The notes under the pieces are model-generated. The model did no database searches and was not told where the DNA came from. It was given only the letters and a program-made list of their open reading frames with translations. Both the position numbers and the translations under genes were made by a program. From positions 211,761-275,760 of the forward strand of contig JACPOP010000014.1 in the NCBI GenBank assembly GCA_016191465.1: DNA of 64,000 bases. Direction: 5' to 3'. The stretch comes from Chloroflexota bacterium (lineage in GTDB: Bacteria; Chloroflexota; UBA6077; CF-72). This document shows positions 43,742-52,321 of the stretch, in pieces; position 1 is the first letter of the stretch, and each line of letters starts with the position of its first letter.

Positions 43742-45163
43742 TCACCGGGGCGCGGCCATGGGTGCCAGGCCCTCGACGGGAAGCTGGAACCGGCCGGAGC
43801 CCGGCTCGGCGTACACCTCGCCATCGTCGACGATCACGCGGCCCCGCAGGATCGTGGTCACGGGCAGCCCCTGGACCTCGCGGCCTTCGAGTGGCGTCCA
43901 GCCGCACTTGTAGTGGCTGGACGCTGCCGTAATGGTGTGGCGGCGTTCGAGATCCAGCACGACCAGGTCGGCGTCGCTGCCGGGGGCGATGCTGCCTTTA
44001 CGCGGGAAAAGTCCGGCGAGCTGTGCCGGGCGCGTGGCGCACAGGTCCACGACGCGCTCAAGGCTGATGCGGCCGGCGTTCACCTCAGTCAGGAGAAGCG
44101 ACAGGTAGTTCTCCACCATGGGCATGCCGCCTGGCGAAGCGTACATGTCTGTCCAGCCGATCTCCTTCTCCTCACGGGTGTGCGGGGCGTGGTCGGTGCC
44201 TATCACGTCGATGGTCCCGTCCACGACCTCCTCCCAGCTCGCGGCGGCGTGGTGGTCGGGAATCCAGATGCCCAGGCAGTACGGGCCGAGCCGTTCGACG
44301 GCGTCCCAGGTGTTGGTGACGAACAGCGCGAACGGGTTGGCCTCGGCGGTGACGTCACGCCCCTCGGCTTTGGCGGCCCGGACCATCTTGAAGCCGTCGA
44401 TGGTGGACATGTGCAGGATGTGCAGGCGCACACCGGTCGCCTTCTGCAGGCGCAGCATGGTGGCGATGCCGGAGTCAAGCACCACGCCATCCCCATCCCG
44501 CCAGGCGCGGGCATAGGAGCGGTAATCCCGCCCCCACCGCTCCCAGGCGCGATGCACGAACAGGTCGTACAGCGATTGGTCGTGCGGGTGAATGTAGAGC
44601 GGCCGGCCGGTCCTGGCGACCTCTTCGCAGATGCGCAGCAACGTGGCGTGGTCGTCGACCTGTGTGCCTGGCATGTGCGGATAGTCGCGGCCGATGTCGC
44701 GCATCATGAACACCTTGAAAGCGGTGGCGCCGGCCTCTGCAAGCCCGGCGATGTTCTCGGGGATGGTCCCCGCCGCGTTGTGGCCGAAGTCGACCAGAGA
44801 CTTGCGGGCCGCGTTCGCGATGTGGGCCTTGAACCGCTCGACGGTGTTGGTGGGGGGCTCCACGTTGGGCATGTCCATGACCGTCGTCACACCGCCCACC
44901 GCGGCGGCCCGGGTGCCGCTTTCGAAGTCCTCCTTGTCGGTGAAGCCGGGATCTCGCAGGTGGATGTGGGTGTCCACGAGTCCGGGGATCACGACCCTGT
45001 CGCCGACGTCCAGGATGCGGCCTGCTTGCGGCAACGGCCCGCCAGAATCCACGAGTGCGCTGATCCGCTCGCCGATCACGGCGACCGCTCCGTCGTGCCA
45101 GCCGTCGTGGGCCAGGATCCGGCGCGAGCGAACGAGCAAATCGACCGTTGTAGGCAGGGACAT
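43742..45163 (-). CDS. Dihydroorotase/allantoinase-type cyclic amidohydrolase
   Basis: A protein of 473 residues. The metal motif is PGLVDTHIHLRDPGFTDKEDF, followed by GGVTTVMDMPNVEPPT. The carbamylated Lys is in AGATAFKVFMMRD, further His ligands in YIHPHDQS and ILHMSTIDG, and the catalytic Asp in VIGTDHAPHTREEKE. Such enzymes open hydantoin, dihydropyrimidine, dihydroorotate or allantoin rings. ATG 45163 is chosen because homology begins at LLVRSRRIL. Motif S5 lies 41 bases upstream. The choice between allantoinase and hydantoinase cannot be made. Confidence 0.85.
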   Translation of the reverse strand: MSLPTTVDLLVRSRRILAHDGWHDGAVAVIGERISALVDSGGPLPQAGRILDVGDRVVIPGLVDTHIHLRDPGFTDKEDFESGTRAAAVGGVTTVMDMPNVEPPTNTVERFKAHIANAARKSLVDFGHNAAGTIPENIAGLAEAGATAFKVFMMRDIGRDYPHMPGTQVDDHATLLRICEEVARTGRPLYIHPHDQSLYDLFVHRAWERWGRDYRSYARAWRDGDGVVLDSGIATMLRLQKATGVRLHILHMSTIDGFKMVRAAKAEGRDVTAEANPFALFVTNTWDAVERLGPYCLGIWIPDHHAAASWEEVVDGTIDVIGTDHAPHTREEKEIGWTDMYASPGGMPMVENYLSLLLTEVNAGRISLERVVDLCATRPAQLAGLFPRKGSIAPGSDADLVVLDLERRHTITAASSHYKCGWTPLEGREVQGLPVTTILRGRVIVDDGEVYAEPGSGRFQLPVEGLAPMAAPR

Positions 45164-45203
45164 AGCTGGAGGCACGAACGTCACGAAGGCTACCGCAGAG
45201 GGA

Positions 45204-45220
45204 TTGTATATTGCATGCGC
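45204..45220. promoter_or_regulatory. Operator-like site S5 between the hydrolase and GntR genes
   Basis: TTGTATATTGCATGCGC matches the shared motif. It lies 41 bases before the cyclic amidohydrolase (minus) and 226 bases before the GntR gene (plus) in a 282-base gap that holds no other signal I recognise. TATATT next to GCATGC could be a -10. Confidence 0.6.
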
Positions 45221-45445
45221 ATCCTCGCGCCCCGGCCGCCAGCGGTCAGGGTGAGACCCCCGGGAGAGGCGGGACCGATACAGTGTGGTGCCGCAGCGGC
45301 AAACCGGGTACTTCACTCGCGGAGGGCGGACGCCGATGCTAGTGGCCCGTGGGCGCGGCGCATCGAGGGGCAGACACGGGGTAGTCTCCGGACCAAGCTC
45401 ACGCCGGTAGGCCTATCCTTAATGGGTAGAGGAACGAGTTTGCAC

Positions 45446-46207
45446 ATGCGAAATCGACGTAATAGCGCGGATGGGAATGCAACCCTGCTTGGCTCGCTGG
45501 ACGGGGCCGCGGCGGTGCGACAGCGCCAGACCACCCAGGAGCTGGTGGTCAATTTTCTGCGCGACGCCATCTTGAGCAATCGGTTGCGAGGCGGCTCACA
45601 CCTGATCCAGGACAAAATCGCCACCGAGCTGAGTGTCAGCCGCGTGCCCGTGCGGGAGGCGCTCCTGCAACTGGAGGCTGAGGGGCTGGTGCACATGGAG
45701 GCCCATCGGGGCGCATCGGTGGTGTGGCTGCCGCCGGAGGAGATCGAAGAGATCTTCGAGATCCGGCGCCTGCTGGTGACCGAGGCCATCCGGAAGGTCG
45801 TGCCACACTTAACCGACGATCAGGTCAAGCGCCTCCAGAAGATCGCTCGTCGACAGGAGAGCGAATCCAACATGGAGGTGCGCCTCAAGCTCAACGGCGC
45901 GTTCTACGCCACCCTGTTCGAGAACCTGAATCGGACCCGGATGCGGTACCTGATGGAGAAGCTGGAGCGCGAGGTCGAGCGGTACCTGGTGCCGCTCGAC
46001 CGTCCCCACCTGGGCCACCAGGCGCTGGTGGCAGCGTGTGAGGCTCGCCAGGCCGAGGAAGCCGCCACGATTGTTGCCGAGCACCTGGCGCGGGTCTGTG
46101 ATCGGGTCCTCGCGGCGGTCCGCGATCTGGGTGAGGGTGAGCTGCCGGTAAGCCGGACGCGGCGGCGGCGTGGTGCACCCGTACTGGCCGCGAGCGGTAC
46201 CCGCTAA
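45446..46207 (+). CDS. GntR-family transcriptional regulator with FCD domain
   Basis: A protein of 253 residues. The winged helix is at about residues 30-95: FLRDAILSNRLRGGSHLIQDK, IATELSVSRVPVREALLQLE, AEGLVHMEAHRGASVV. The FCD effector domain follows (EEIFEIRRLLVTEAIRKV to VAEHLARVCDRVL). Family metal ligands usually include Asp and His in DxxFH; here the segment reads LNGAFYATL, so two may be changed. In-frame TTG 45440 or ATG 45422 are alternative starts, TTG 45440 having AGAGGA 6 bases before it. It is the only such regulator in the window and the best candidate to bind S1-S9. Confidence 0.88.
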   Translation: MRNRRNSADGNATLLGSLDGAAAVRQRQTTQELVVNFLRDAILSNRLRGGSHLIQDKIATELSVSRVPVREALLQLEAEGLVHMEAHRGASVVWLPPEEIEEIFEIRRLLVTEAIRKVVPHLTDDQVKRLQKIARRQESESNMEVRLKLNGAFYATLFENLNRTRMRYLMEKLEREVERYLVPLDRPHLGHQALVAACEARQAEEAATIVAEHLARVCDRVLAAVRDLGEGELPVSRTRRRRGAPVLAASGTR

Positions 46208-46402
46208 CGAAGCACGTGAGAAGAACGCGGACATATTTCTGCGGAACCGCACGCGCTTGCTCAGCAACTCGCAAGAAGATTGAGCACGACGTGCCGAGCG
46301 CCGAGCGCCGGCCCGCGCTATCGCTCGTGGACCAGCCGTTAGGACCGGCAGCGAGGGAAACGCTCGGCACTCGAGCTTGCCGCAAGGCGAGGCAAGGCTG
46401 CA

Positions 46403-46864
46403 TCAGAGGCCGCCCAGACGTCGTACGTACGCCAGCGGTTCCTTTTCGAGCCGCTTCAGGAGGACCGCGTCGGCGGTCCAGAATTCCGCGTCGACGCTGT
46501 CCCCGGCGTCGGCCGCCACCACCTCGGTGCACGCGAGGAACGCCGCGTCGTACAGGGTGGCCAGTGCGTAGCGGTCCGCCAGATCCCACGCGCGGCCACG
46601 CAGCACCGGGAGATCGACGTACTGGATGGGGAGCCAGAGAAACGCCTGCCACAGGCTCCGTGCTTCATGCGGCTCCAGGAGCCGCTGCCGCAGCTTCTTG
46701 CGTAGAACCGACCCGACTTCTGCCCACAGGAAGGCTGGTGCTACGAGCCGCGCGTCCTCGAGCAGCGCTTCTTCAACGAGTGACGACGCGGCCGCGTCCT
46801 GTTCGTCGGGGGTGAGGTACTTCACCAGGACACTGGTGTCCAGGCAGACTACCCGCTCAGGCAT
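46403..46864 (-). CDS. PIN-domain toxin (VapC-like)
   Basis: A protein of 153 residues. Acidic residues are in VVCLDTSVLVKYL, APAFLWAEVGSVL, TLYDAAFLACTEV and EFWTADAVLLKRL, all four PIN positions. ATG 46864 overlaps the antitoxin gene by 8 bases. The module appears intact. Confidence 0.85.
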   Translation of the reverse strand: MPERVVCLDTSVLVKYLTPDEQDAAASSLVEEALLEDARLVAPAFLWAEVGSVLRKKLRQRLLEPHEARSLWQAFLWLPIQYVDLPVLRGRAWDLADRYALATLYDAAFLACTEVVAADAGDSVDAEFWTADAVLLKRLEKEPLAYVRRLGGL

Positions 46865-47162
46865 CCCGCGCGTGGCCGTCCCGTAAGGCGCGAATGAGCG
46901 CCGTTGCATCCGGGTGGACGCCAGTTCGCTGCCGGACCTGATCGCGAAGCGCCACGATCACCTGGTGCGCCGCGAGCGCCTGGCGGCGGCGCACTTCACG
47001 ACCCACCGCGGCGGCAATAAAGGCGTTCATGGACTCGTCGGGCTGTTTCAGCGTGCGCACGTCCGAAAGCAGCGCTGGCGGAAGCCGTAGGGTGAGTACG
47101 TCACGCTCTAACGCGCCTTTCGCGCTGGGCCGTGTCGCCGGAGTCCGCGCCGATGCCTTCAT
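46857..47162 (-). CDS. Ribbon-helix-helix-type antitoxin
   Basis: A protein of 101 residues. RDVLTLRLPPALLSDVRTLK followed by ESMNAFIAAAVGREVRRRQA is a ribbon-helix-helix DNA-binding region; the C-terminal part would contact the toxin. ATG 47162 is just downstream of a 21-bp inverted repeat, a probable autoregulatory operator. It is the first gene of the pair. Confidence 0.72.
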   Translation of the reverse strand: MKASARTPATRPSAKGALERDVLTLRLPPALLSDVRTLKQPDESMNAFIAAAVGREVRRRQALAAHQVIVALRDQVRQRTGVHPDATALIRALRDGHARDA

Positions 47163-47166
47163 ATGA

Positions 47167-47187
47167 TGACAGCACAACATGCTATCA
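47167..47187. promoter_or_regulatory. Antitoxin operator candidate
   Basis: TGACAGCA-caaca-TGCTATCA is a near-perfect inverted repeat (one mismatch) 4 bases upstream of the antitoxin start. Confidence 0.5.
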
Positions 47188-47280
47188 TGGCGGAACCGTC
47201 TTGGGCTCGGGGGAACGGTGGCTGGACCGCGAGACCACCCGCGCACGGGGACTTGACCAGGATTCGCCGCCGTCGATACA

Positions 47281-47297
47281 TTGCATGAAACATGCAG
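47281..47297. promoter_or_regulatory. Operator-like palindrome S6
   Basis: TTGCATGAAACATGCAG is the best palindrome of the set (TGCATG-aaa-CATGCA). It lies 73 bases before the coxG-like start. GATACATT directly before it may include a -10. Confidence 0.65.
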
Positions 47298-47370
47298 CAC
47301 TGGCTGGCCGCGTGTGGCCGGTTGCCTGGCCATTGGCCAGCGCGTGCCGCGCTGGAGGGAGGTGTCACGG

Positions 47371-47856
47371 TTGCTGCTTGAAGTGAACAAGGAGACGCAC
47401 GTGCAGGCGTCTCAGCAGGCTGCCTGGGCGTTGCTGCGCGACGTTCCGCGGCTGGGCGGGTGCATCCCGAAGGTCACGGACCTGGCGACTGTTGAGGCCG
47501 ATCGACGCTACACCGCGGTGGTTGCCGACAAGCTCGGCCCGTTTGGCCTGAGTGTGCCCGTCCAGATTGACATCGAGTCAATCGAGGCGCCGCGTCGCAT
47601 CCTGGCCCACCTCAGCGGCAACGATAGCAAGGGCGCGGCGCGGGTGCGAGGAACGCTCGAGGCGATCGCCGAGAGCACGGCCGGGGGCGACACCGCGACC
47701 ACTCTGCAGTTCACCATGAAGCTCGAAGTGCTCGGGCGCCTGGCAGCGCTGGGGGCGGCTCCCATGCGGCGGCGCGCCGACGACATTTTCAGCGAGTTCG
47801 TCAAGCGCGTTCGCACTGAGCTTGAGCCACAGCCATCCGCCGGAGCACGCGCGTGA
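47371..47856 (+). CDS. CoxG/SRPBCC-family protein
   Basis: A protein of 161 residues. EVNKETHVQASQQAAWALLRDVPRLGGCIP and the later LQFTMKLEVLGRLAALGAAPMRRRADDIFSEFVKRV are typical of the CO dehydrogenase subunit G group, which helps membrane recruitment or maturation of molybdenum hydroxylases. TTG 47371 is chosen because GGAGGGAGG lies just upstream; the frame is open back to S6. It overlaps the FeS-subunit gene by 4 bases. Confidence 0.82.
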   Translation: MLLEVNKETHVQASQQAAWALLRDVPRLGGCIPKVTDLATVEADRRYTAVVADKLGPFGLSVPVQIDIESIEAPRRILAHLSGNDSKGAARVRGTLEAIAESTAGGDTATTLQFTMKLEVLGRLAALGAAPMRRRADDIFSEFVKRVRTELEPQPSAGARA

Positions 47857-48362
47857 TTGCGCCTCCAGACGCCGTGGGTTCACCGAACCCGCCGACGATG
47901 AGATTACGGACCCGTGTGAATGGCGTGGCTGTCGAGCAGGAGATCGAGCCGCAGGAATCGCTCGCGAGCTTCCTGCGTGAACGCCTGCGGCTGACGGGAA
48001 CCAAGGTCTCGTGCGACGTGCAGGTCTGTGGCGCGTGCACCGTGCTGGTGGACGGACTCCCCGTGAGCGCTTGCACATACCTGGCGTACGAAGCGCGCGA
48101 TCGGGACGTGTTGACAGTCGAGGGTCTGGCCCCGTCCGACGGCGAGCTTCACCCCCTCCAGCGTGCCTTTCTTGAGGACAACGCTTACCAGTGCGGCTTC
48201 TGTACCTCTGGGATGCTCCTGACGGCGAAGAGCCTCCTGGACACGAATCCCACGGCGACCGAAGAAGAGATTGTGGAGTACATGGACGGCAATCTGTGCC
48301 GCTGCACGGGCTACCGCCCCATCGTCGCAGCGATCAAGCGGGTGCAGGGGGAACTGGCGTGA
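47853..48362 (+). CDS. Molybdenum hydroxylase [2Fe-2S] small subunit
   Basis: A protein of 169 residues. The plant-ferredoxin-type cluster uses SCDVQVCGACTVLVDG and the second cluster CGFCTSGMLLTAKSL and GNLCRCTGYRPIV. All eight cysteines are visible. GTG 47853 overlaps coxG; ATG 47898 is an alternative. It passes electrons from the Mo site to FAD in the hydroxylase complex. Confidence 0.9.
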   Translation: MIAPPDAVGSPNPPTMRLRTRVNGVAVEQEIEPQESLASFLRERLRLTGTKVSCDVQVCGACTVLVDGLPVSACTYLAYEARDRDVLTVEGLAPSDGELHPLQRAFLEDNAYQCGFCTSGMLLTAKSLLDTNPTATEEEIVEYMDGNLCRCTGYRPIVAAIKRVQGELA

Positions 48363-48416
48363 GGCGGAATTCCCCACCCCCCGCCACCTCCCTCGGGAGG
48401 GGGAGAGCCTCTTTCT

Positions 48417-48435
48417 GTTGGGGCTCTGCCCCAAC
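48417..48435 (+). other. Hairpin in the gap between the FeS and FAD subunit genes
   Basis: GTTGGGG-ctctg-CCCCAAC is a perfect 7-bp stem. It lies in an unusual 154-base gap within an otherwise tight operon; the gap is rich in C/G runs and looks like an inserted interspersed sequence. Confidence 0.4.
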
Positions 48436-48516
48436 ACCCCCGCCGCGGCGCTCGGTCCGTCAGTCTCCCCACGCTTTCGCGTCACACCGCACTCTGGCCA
48501 GGGATCGCTAGCCCCC

Positions 48517-49413
48517 ATGCCCATGTTCCTTCCGCGCTTCACGATCGATCAGCCCAGCACGCTTGGCGAAGCGTCACGCCTTTTGCGTGAGTACGGCGAG
48601 GATGGCTGTGTCTACGCTGGCGGTACCGAGCTCTTGCTGGCCATGAAAAAGGGCGGCCTCCGGTACGGCCACCTGGTGGACATAAAGACGGTGCCGGGTC
48701 TGGACGCCGTGGCACAGCAGGATGGCGCGGTGCGCATCGGCGCGCTGGCGACGCACATGGCCCTGGAGCGCTCCAGCCTGGTGCGCTCGAAGCTGCCGAT
48801 CTTTGCCCAGGTGGAGGCGCGCGTCGCCAACCCGCGCGTCCGCGCCAGCGGCACGCTCGGCGGCAACCTGTGCTTCGGCGAGCCGCATTCAGATCCGGCC
48901 ACGCTCCTGCTGTGCCTGGAGCCCACGCTGCGGGTCACCGGCGCCGACGGTTCCCGCGAGGTGCCGTTACCCGTGTTCATGGTGGGTCCGTACGAGGTTG
49001 CACTTGAGCCCGGCGAGCTCCTGGAATCCGTCACCGTACCCCTGCTGGGCGCCCACCAGCGCGCCGCGTACCGAAAGTTTCAGCTTCACGAGTACCCAAT
49101 GCTCGGCCTGGCGCTCGTGCTGGATCTCGACCAGCGCGGCGCGGTGACGACTTCGGCGCGTGTTGCCATCGGCTCAGTCAGTCCCACGCCGCGCCGCTCG
49201 GAGGCAGCTGAAGCGCTGCTTGTGGGCGAACGGGGCGCCGTTCGGGGCCGGCTCGACGAGGCGGCGAATGCCCTCGCCGACGACGCCGACCTGCTGGATG
49301 ACCACGAAGGGTCTGCCGAATACAAGCGACACTTGATTGGCGTCTTCTTGAAGCAAGCCTTCGAGGAAGCCACCGCTGATACGAGCGCCGCCTCGGGCGG
49401 ACGTGGGAGCTGA
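48517..49413 (+). CDS. Molybdenum hydroxylase FAD-binding medium subunit
   Basis: A protein of 298 residues. The FAD motifs are VYAGGTELLLAMKKGG and ASGTLGGNLCFGEPHSDPATLLL, and the C-terminal domain is of the CO dehydrogenase medium subunit type. ATG 48517 (MPMFLPRF) is the family start. It lies 8 bases before the large subunit gene. Confidence 0.9.
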   Translation: MPMFLPRFTIDQPSTLGEASRLLREYGEDGCVYAGGTELLLAMKKGGLRYGHLVDIKTVPGLDAVAQQDGAVRIGALATHMALERSSLVRSKLPIFAQVEARVANPRVRASGTLGGNLCFGEPHSDPATLLLCLEPTLRVTGADGSREVPLPVFMVGPYEVALEPGELLESVTVPLLGAHQRAAYRKFQLHEYPMLGLALVLDLDQRGAVTTSARVAIGSVSPTPRRSEAAEALLVGERGAVRGRLDEAANALADDADLLDDHEGSAEYKRHLIGVFLKQAFEEATADTSAASGGRGS

Positions 49414-49421
49414 CGAGAAGC

Positions 49422-51773
49422 ATGGCCAGTAACACTCGCAAGAGCCCGAGCGCCGCCAACGGGGCCGCGTCCCAGGAGGCCGTCCCCGACGAGCTCGGCT
49501 TCCGGGTGGTGCATCACTCGGTTCCCCGCAAGGACGGCCCCCAGAAAGTCACCGGCCGAGCGACGTACACGGCGGACGTCCACATTCCGCGCATGACCTA
49601 CGCCAAGGTCCTTCGCAGCGAGCTGGCGCACGCCCGCATCGTGTCCATCGACACGTCGGCGGCGCTCCAACGGCCAGGTGTGGTGGCGGTGGTCACCGGC
49701 CAGGACCTGATGTCGCTGAACATGCGGAACTACGGCCACGCCGTGAAGGACCATCCCGTGCTGGCGTACGACAAGGTCCGCTATATCGGCGAGCCCGTTG
49801 CTGCCGTGGTTGCCGAGGACGAGACGACCGCCCAGGAAGCGCTGGCCGACATCGTGGTGGAGTACGAGGAGCTTTCCGCCGTCATCACCGTGGAGGAGGC
49901 GCTCGCCGAGGGCGCCCCGCTCGTCCACGAGCAGGGGTACGACCAGGGTGTCTCGCCCGGCCACGTGGACGTGGACACCTCCAACAAGCGCTCCAACGTG
50001 TGCCAGGAGAACCACGTGCGCTGGGGGGACGTGGATGCGGCCTTTGCCCGGGCCGCGCGGGTCATCAAAGGTGATTACACCTATCCGATGACGTTCGCCT
50101 ACCCCATGGAGCCGTACGTCAGCATCGCCGACTACACGGAAGAGGGCCTCACCATGTACTCGGCGGCCCAGCACCTGTACATGGTGCGCAACGATGTGGC
50201 CGGCGTGTTCGGGCTACCCTTGAACCGGGTCCGCATGATCACGCCGTTCATCGGCGGCGGCTATGGGGCAAAGTCGTACACGAAAATCGAGCCGCTGACG
50301 GCGGTCTGCTCGTGGAAGGCGCGCCGTCCGGTGCGGCTTCAGCTCACCGTGGAGGAGTCGATCCTCACCACACGGGCGGACGATTCGAAGGTGCACATCG
50401 AGACGGCCGTGGACGAGAACGGGAAGCTGCTGGCGCGGCGGGCGATGATTTACCTGAATACGGGAGCCTTCGCCGAGAACAGCCCGCTGGTCTCCTCCAA
50501 GACGGCCATCCGCATCATCGGCCCGTACCTGTACGACGCGGTCGATATCACCAGCTACGCCATCTACACCAATACCTGTCCGGCCAGCTCGTACCGCGGG
50601 TTTGGTATTAGCCAGATCGGACTGCCTGCCGAGGGGCAGATGAACGAGCTTGCCGCGATGCTGGGCGAAGATTCGCTGCAGTTCCGCCTCAAGAACCTGG
50701 CTGACAGCGGCCAACGCTTTTTTCCCAAGAAGCGGCCGCTCACCGCGGACGTCAAGGGCGACATCATCAAGGCCACCGAGGCGCTGGGCTGGAACGACCC
50801 GCTGCCGCCCAACCGCGGCCGCGGTCTCGGGGTGCTGGTGACGGACGCGGGCGCCGTGCCGGTCGGGCGGAGCGAAGTGCGGGTCTATGGCGACGGGTCG
50901 GTGACGGTCTTCAGCGGCAGTACGGAGATGGGCCAGGGCAGCATGACCGTGCTCGCTCAGATTGCCGCCGAGGAATTTGGCACCAGCATGGGCAACGTGC
51001 GGGTGATGCAGTCAGACACCGCACTCGTGCCGTTCGCGCGCTCCACGGGTGCCGACCGCACCACGACCCTGGAAGGCAGGACGGTGCTGCAAGCGTGCGT
51101 GGAGGCCAAGGAGCAGATCCGCGTGATGGCCGCCGACATCTGGGAAGCGGCACCCGAGGACATCGTGCTGGAGCCCACTGGCGTCATGTCGGAGGGCCGG
51201 CGGATGGGCTGGGGCGAAGTCATCGGGAAGTACTTCGACCTCTCCGACATGGAGGTCACCGGTCGCGCCCACATCCGCCAGAAGGACGAGTTCGCGGAGC
51301 TCCCGCCGTGGTGGGAGCCGGCCATCGCCGCCGTGGAGGTGGAGGTGAACCCGGACACCGGCAAGGTCACGGTCCACAAGCTGGTGACGGTGGCGGATAT
51401 CGGCCTGGCCATCAACCCGGCCACATCCGAGGGCCAGGACCTCGGGTCGGCCACGATGGGGATCGGCGTCGCGCTGGGCGAGGAGCTCGTCTACGACGGC
51501 CAGCAGTTGTCCAACGGCTCGATCCTGGATTACCGCATCCCGCGCTTCTCGGATGTGCCAGCCAATTCTCACGGCATCCTGGTGGAGAACCAGGATGGGA
51601 TCGGGCCCTACGGCGCCAAGGGCATCGGCGACGGTCCGACGAGCGTCATCTGCGCCGCGGTGGCGAACGGCATCTACCAGGCTACCGGCGTGTGGCTGCA
51701 CGACGCCCCGTTCACGCCAGAGCGCGTATGGCGCGCGATTCGGGAACAGCGTGCGGCGCAGGCACAGGGCTGA
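49422..51773 (+). CDS. Molybdenum hydroxylase large subunit (xanthine dehydrogenase/CoxL family, not form I CODH)
   Basis: A protein of 783 residues. PRKDGPQKVTGRATYTADV starts the domain, RYIGEPVAAVVAEDE and MEPYVSIADY follow, and TPFIGGGYGAKSY is a pterin-contact region. The active-site loop is SSYRGFGISQIG, not AYRCSFR, excluding form I CO dehydrogenase. Near the end GPYGAKGIGDGPTSVICAA has Asp where the catalytic Glu (GxGE) is expected. It probably hydroxylates an organic substrate, but the Asp is atypical. Confidence 0.9.
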   Translation: MASNTRKSPSAANGAASQEAVPDELGFRVVHHSVPRKDGPQKVTGRATYTADVHIPRMTYAKVLRSELAHARIVSIDTSAALQRPGVVAVVTGQDLMSLNMRNYGHAVKDHPVLAYDKVRYIGEPVAAVVAEDETTAQEALADIVVEYEELSAVITVEEALAEGAPLVHEQGYDQGVSPGHVDVDTSNKRSNVCQENHVRWGDVDAAFARAARVIKGDYTYPMTFAYPMEPYVSIADYTEEGLTMYSAAQHLYMVRNDVAGVFGLPLNRVRMITPFIGGGYGAKSYTKIEPLTAVCSWKARRPVRLQLTVEESILTTRADDSKVHIETAVDENGKLLARRAMIYLNTGAFAENSPLVSSKTAIRIIGPYLYDAVDITSYAIYTNTCPASSYRGFGISQIGLPAEGQMNELAAMLGEDSLQFRLKNLADSGQRFFPKKRPLTADVKGDIIKATEALGWNDPLPPNRGRGLGVLVTDAGAVPVGRSEVRVYGDGSVTVFSGSTEMGQGSMTVLAQIAAEEFGTSMGNVRVMQSDTALVPFARSTGADRTTTLEGRTVLQACVEAKEQIRVMAADIWEAAPEDIVLEPTGVMSEGRRMGWGEVIGKYFDLSDMEVTGRAHIRQKDEFAELPPWWEPAIAAVEVEVNPDTGKVTVHKLVTVADIGLAINPATSEGQDLGSATMGIGVALGEELVYDGQQLSNGSILDYRIPRFSDVPANSHGILVENQDGIGPYGAKGIGDGPTSVICAAVANGIYQATGVWLHDAPFTPERVWRAIREQRAAQAQG

Positions 51774-51885
51774 CCGGTCCGTACTGTTCGGCAATGGCGC
51801 CAGGCAGCGGCTGCTGCAAGCCCCACCGGGCGGCGCTGCTGGCGCCGCGGACGAGCGCGCAAGGGAAAATCCTCGCGGCGCCGCG

Positions 51886-52125
51886 CTAAGCTGCCACTTT
51901 CACCGTGATTGCCTGTGGCCGCGCCCGCTCCATGGGGGTCGACTGTCCATCGGCCACGAGCGATGCCAGGTAGAGGGCGATGGCATCCTTGGCCATGGCG
52001 ATTGCGTCGTCGAGCGTGTCACCCTGGGTCACGCAGCCCGGAGGCGCGGGAACCTTGACCGCGTAGCCGCCCTCCTCGGCATCCGGCTCGAGAACAATGG
52101 CGTAGGCGTACTCGCGCTGGTTCAT
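51886..52125 (-). CDS. HicB-family antitoxin, partner truncated
   Basis: A 79-residue protein: YAYAIVLEPDAEEGGYAVKVPA then GCVTQGDTLDDAIAMAKDAIALYLASL, the HicB fold. It is intact, but its hicA partner upstream (4-base overlap) lacks the N-terminal half, so this is an orphan antitoxin. Confidence 0.82.
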   Translation of the reverse strand: MNQREYAYAIVLEPDAEEGGYAVKVPAPPGCVTQGDTLDDAIAMAKDAIALYLASLVADGQSTPMERARPQAITVKVAA

Positions 52126-52261
52126 AGGAGGTCTTGCAGTGCTTCGGGGGTAAGGCCAGCACCTTTGAGCATCGGCGCCAGAGTGCCCGGCTTGATGAAC
52201 TTACCGACGCGCCGGGCAACAATGACGCGGCTGGGTTTGGTGGGATGACCGAGGGCTGTAA
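52122..52261 (-). pseudogene. 5'-truncated hicA toxin
   Basis: The minus strand reads LGHPTKPSRVIVARRVGKFI, then KPGTLAPMLKGAGLTPEALQ and DLL, stop: the C-terminal half of HicA. The conserved Gly-Ser-His region and everything before it are missing; the frame meets a stop just upstream, inside the promoter region of the M20-family gene. The missing half was apparently replaced by that promoter and operator S7. Confidence 0.72.
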
Positions 52262-52263
52262 GA

Positions 52264-52280
52264 TTGCATGCATCATGCGA
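52264..52280. promoter_or_regulatory. Operator-like palindrome S7
   Basis: TTGCATGCATCATGCGA has GCATG/CATGC arms and fits the shared motif. It lies 41 bases before the preferred GTG start of the M20-family gene and overlaps an in-frame ATG at 52268. TAAGAT upstream may be the -10. Confidence 0.6.
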
Positions 52281-52321
52281 CTGGCGTCATGCCTGAGGCC
52301 GGTCGGCACAAGGGGAGATTC

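Noticed and set aside
43643..45445. A long open frame running into the GntR gene, giving an 854-residue protein
   Set aside because: It is antisense to the cyclic amidohydrolase and shows no homology; the regulator begins near 45446.
49422..51773. Annotation as aerobic CO dehydrogenase (coxL)
   Set aside because: The form I loop AYRCSFR is absent (SSYRGFGIS instead), so only the broader Mo hydroxylase family is supported.
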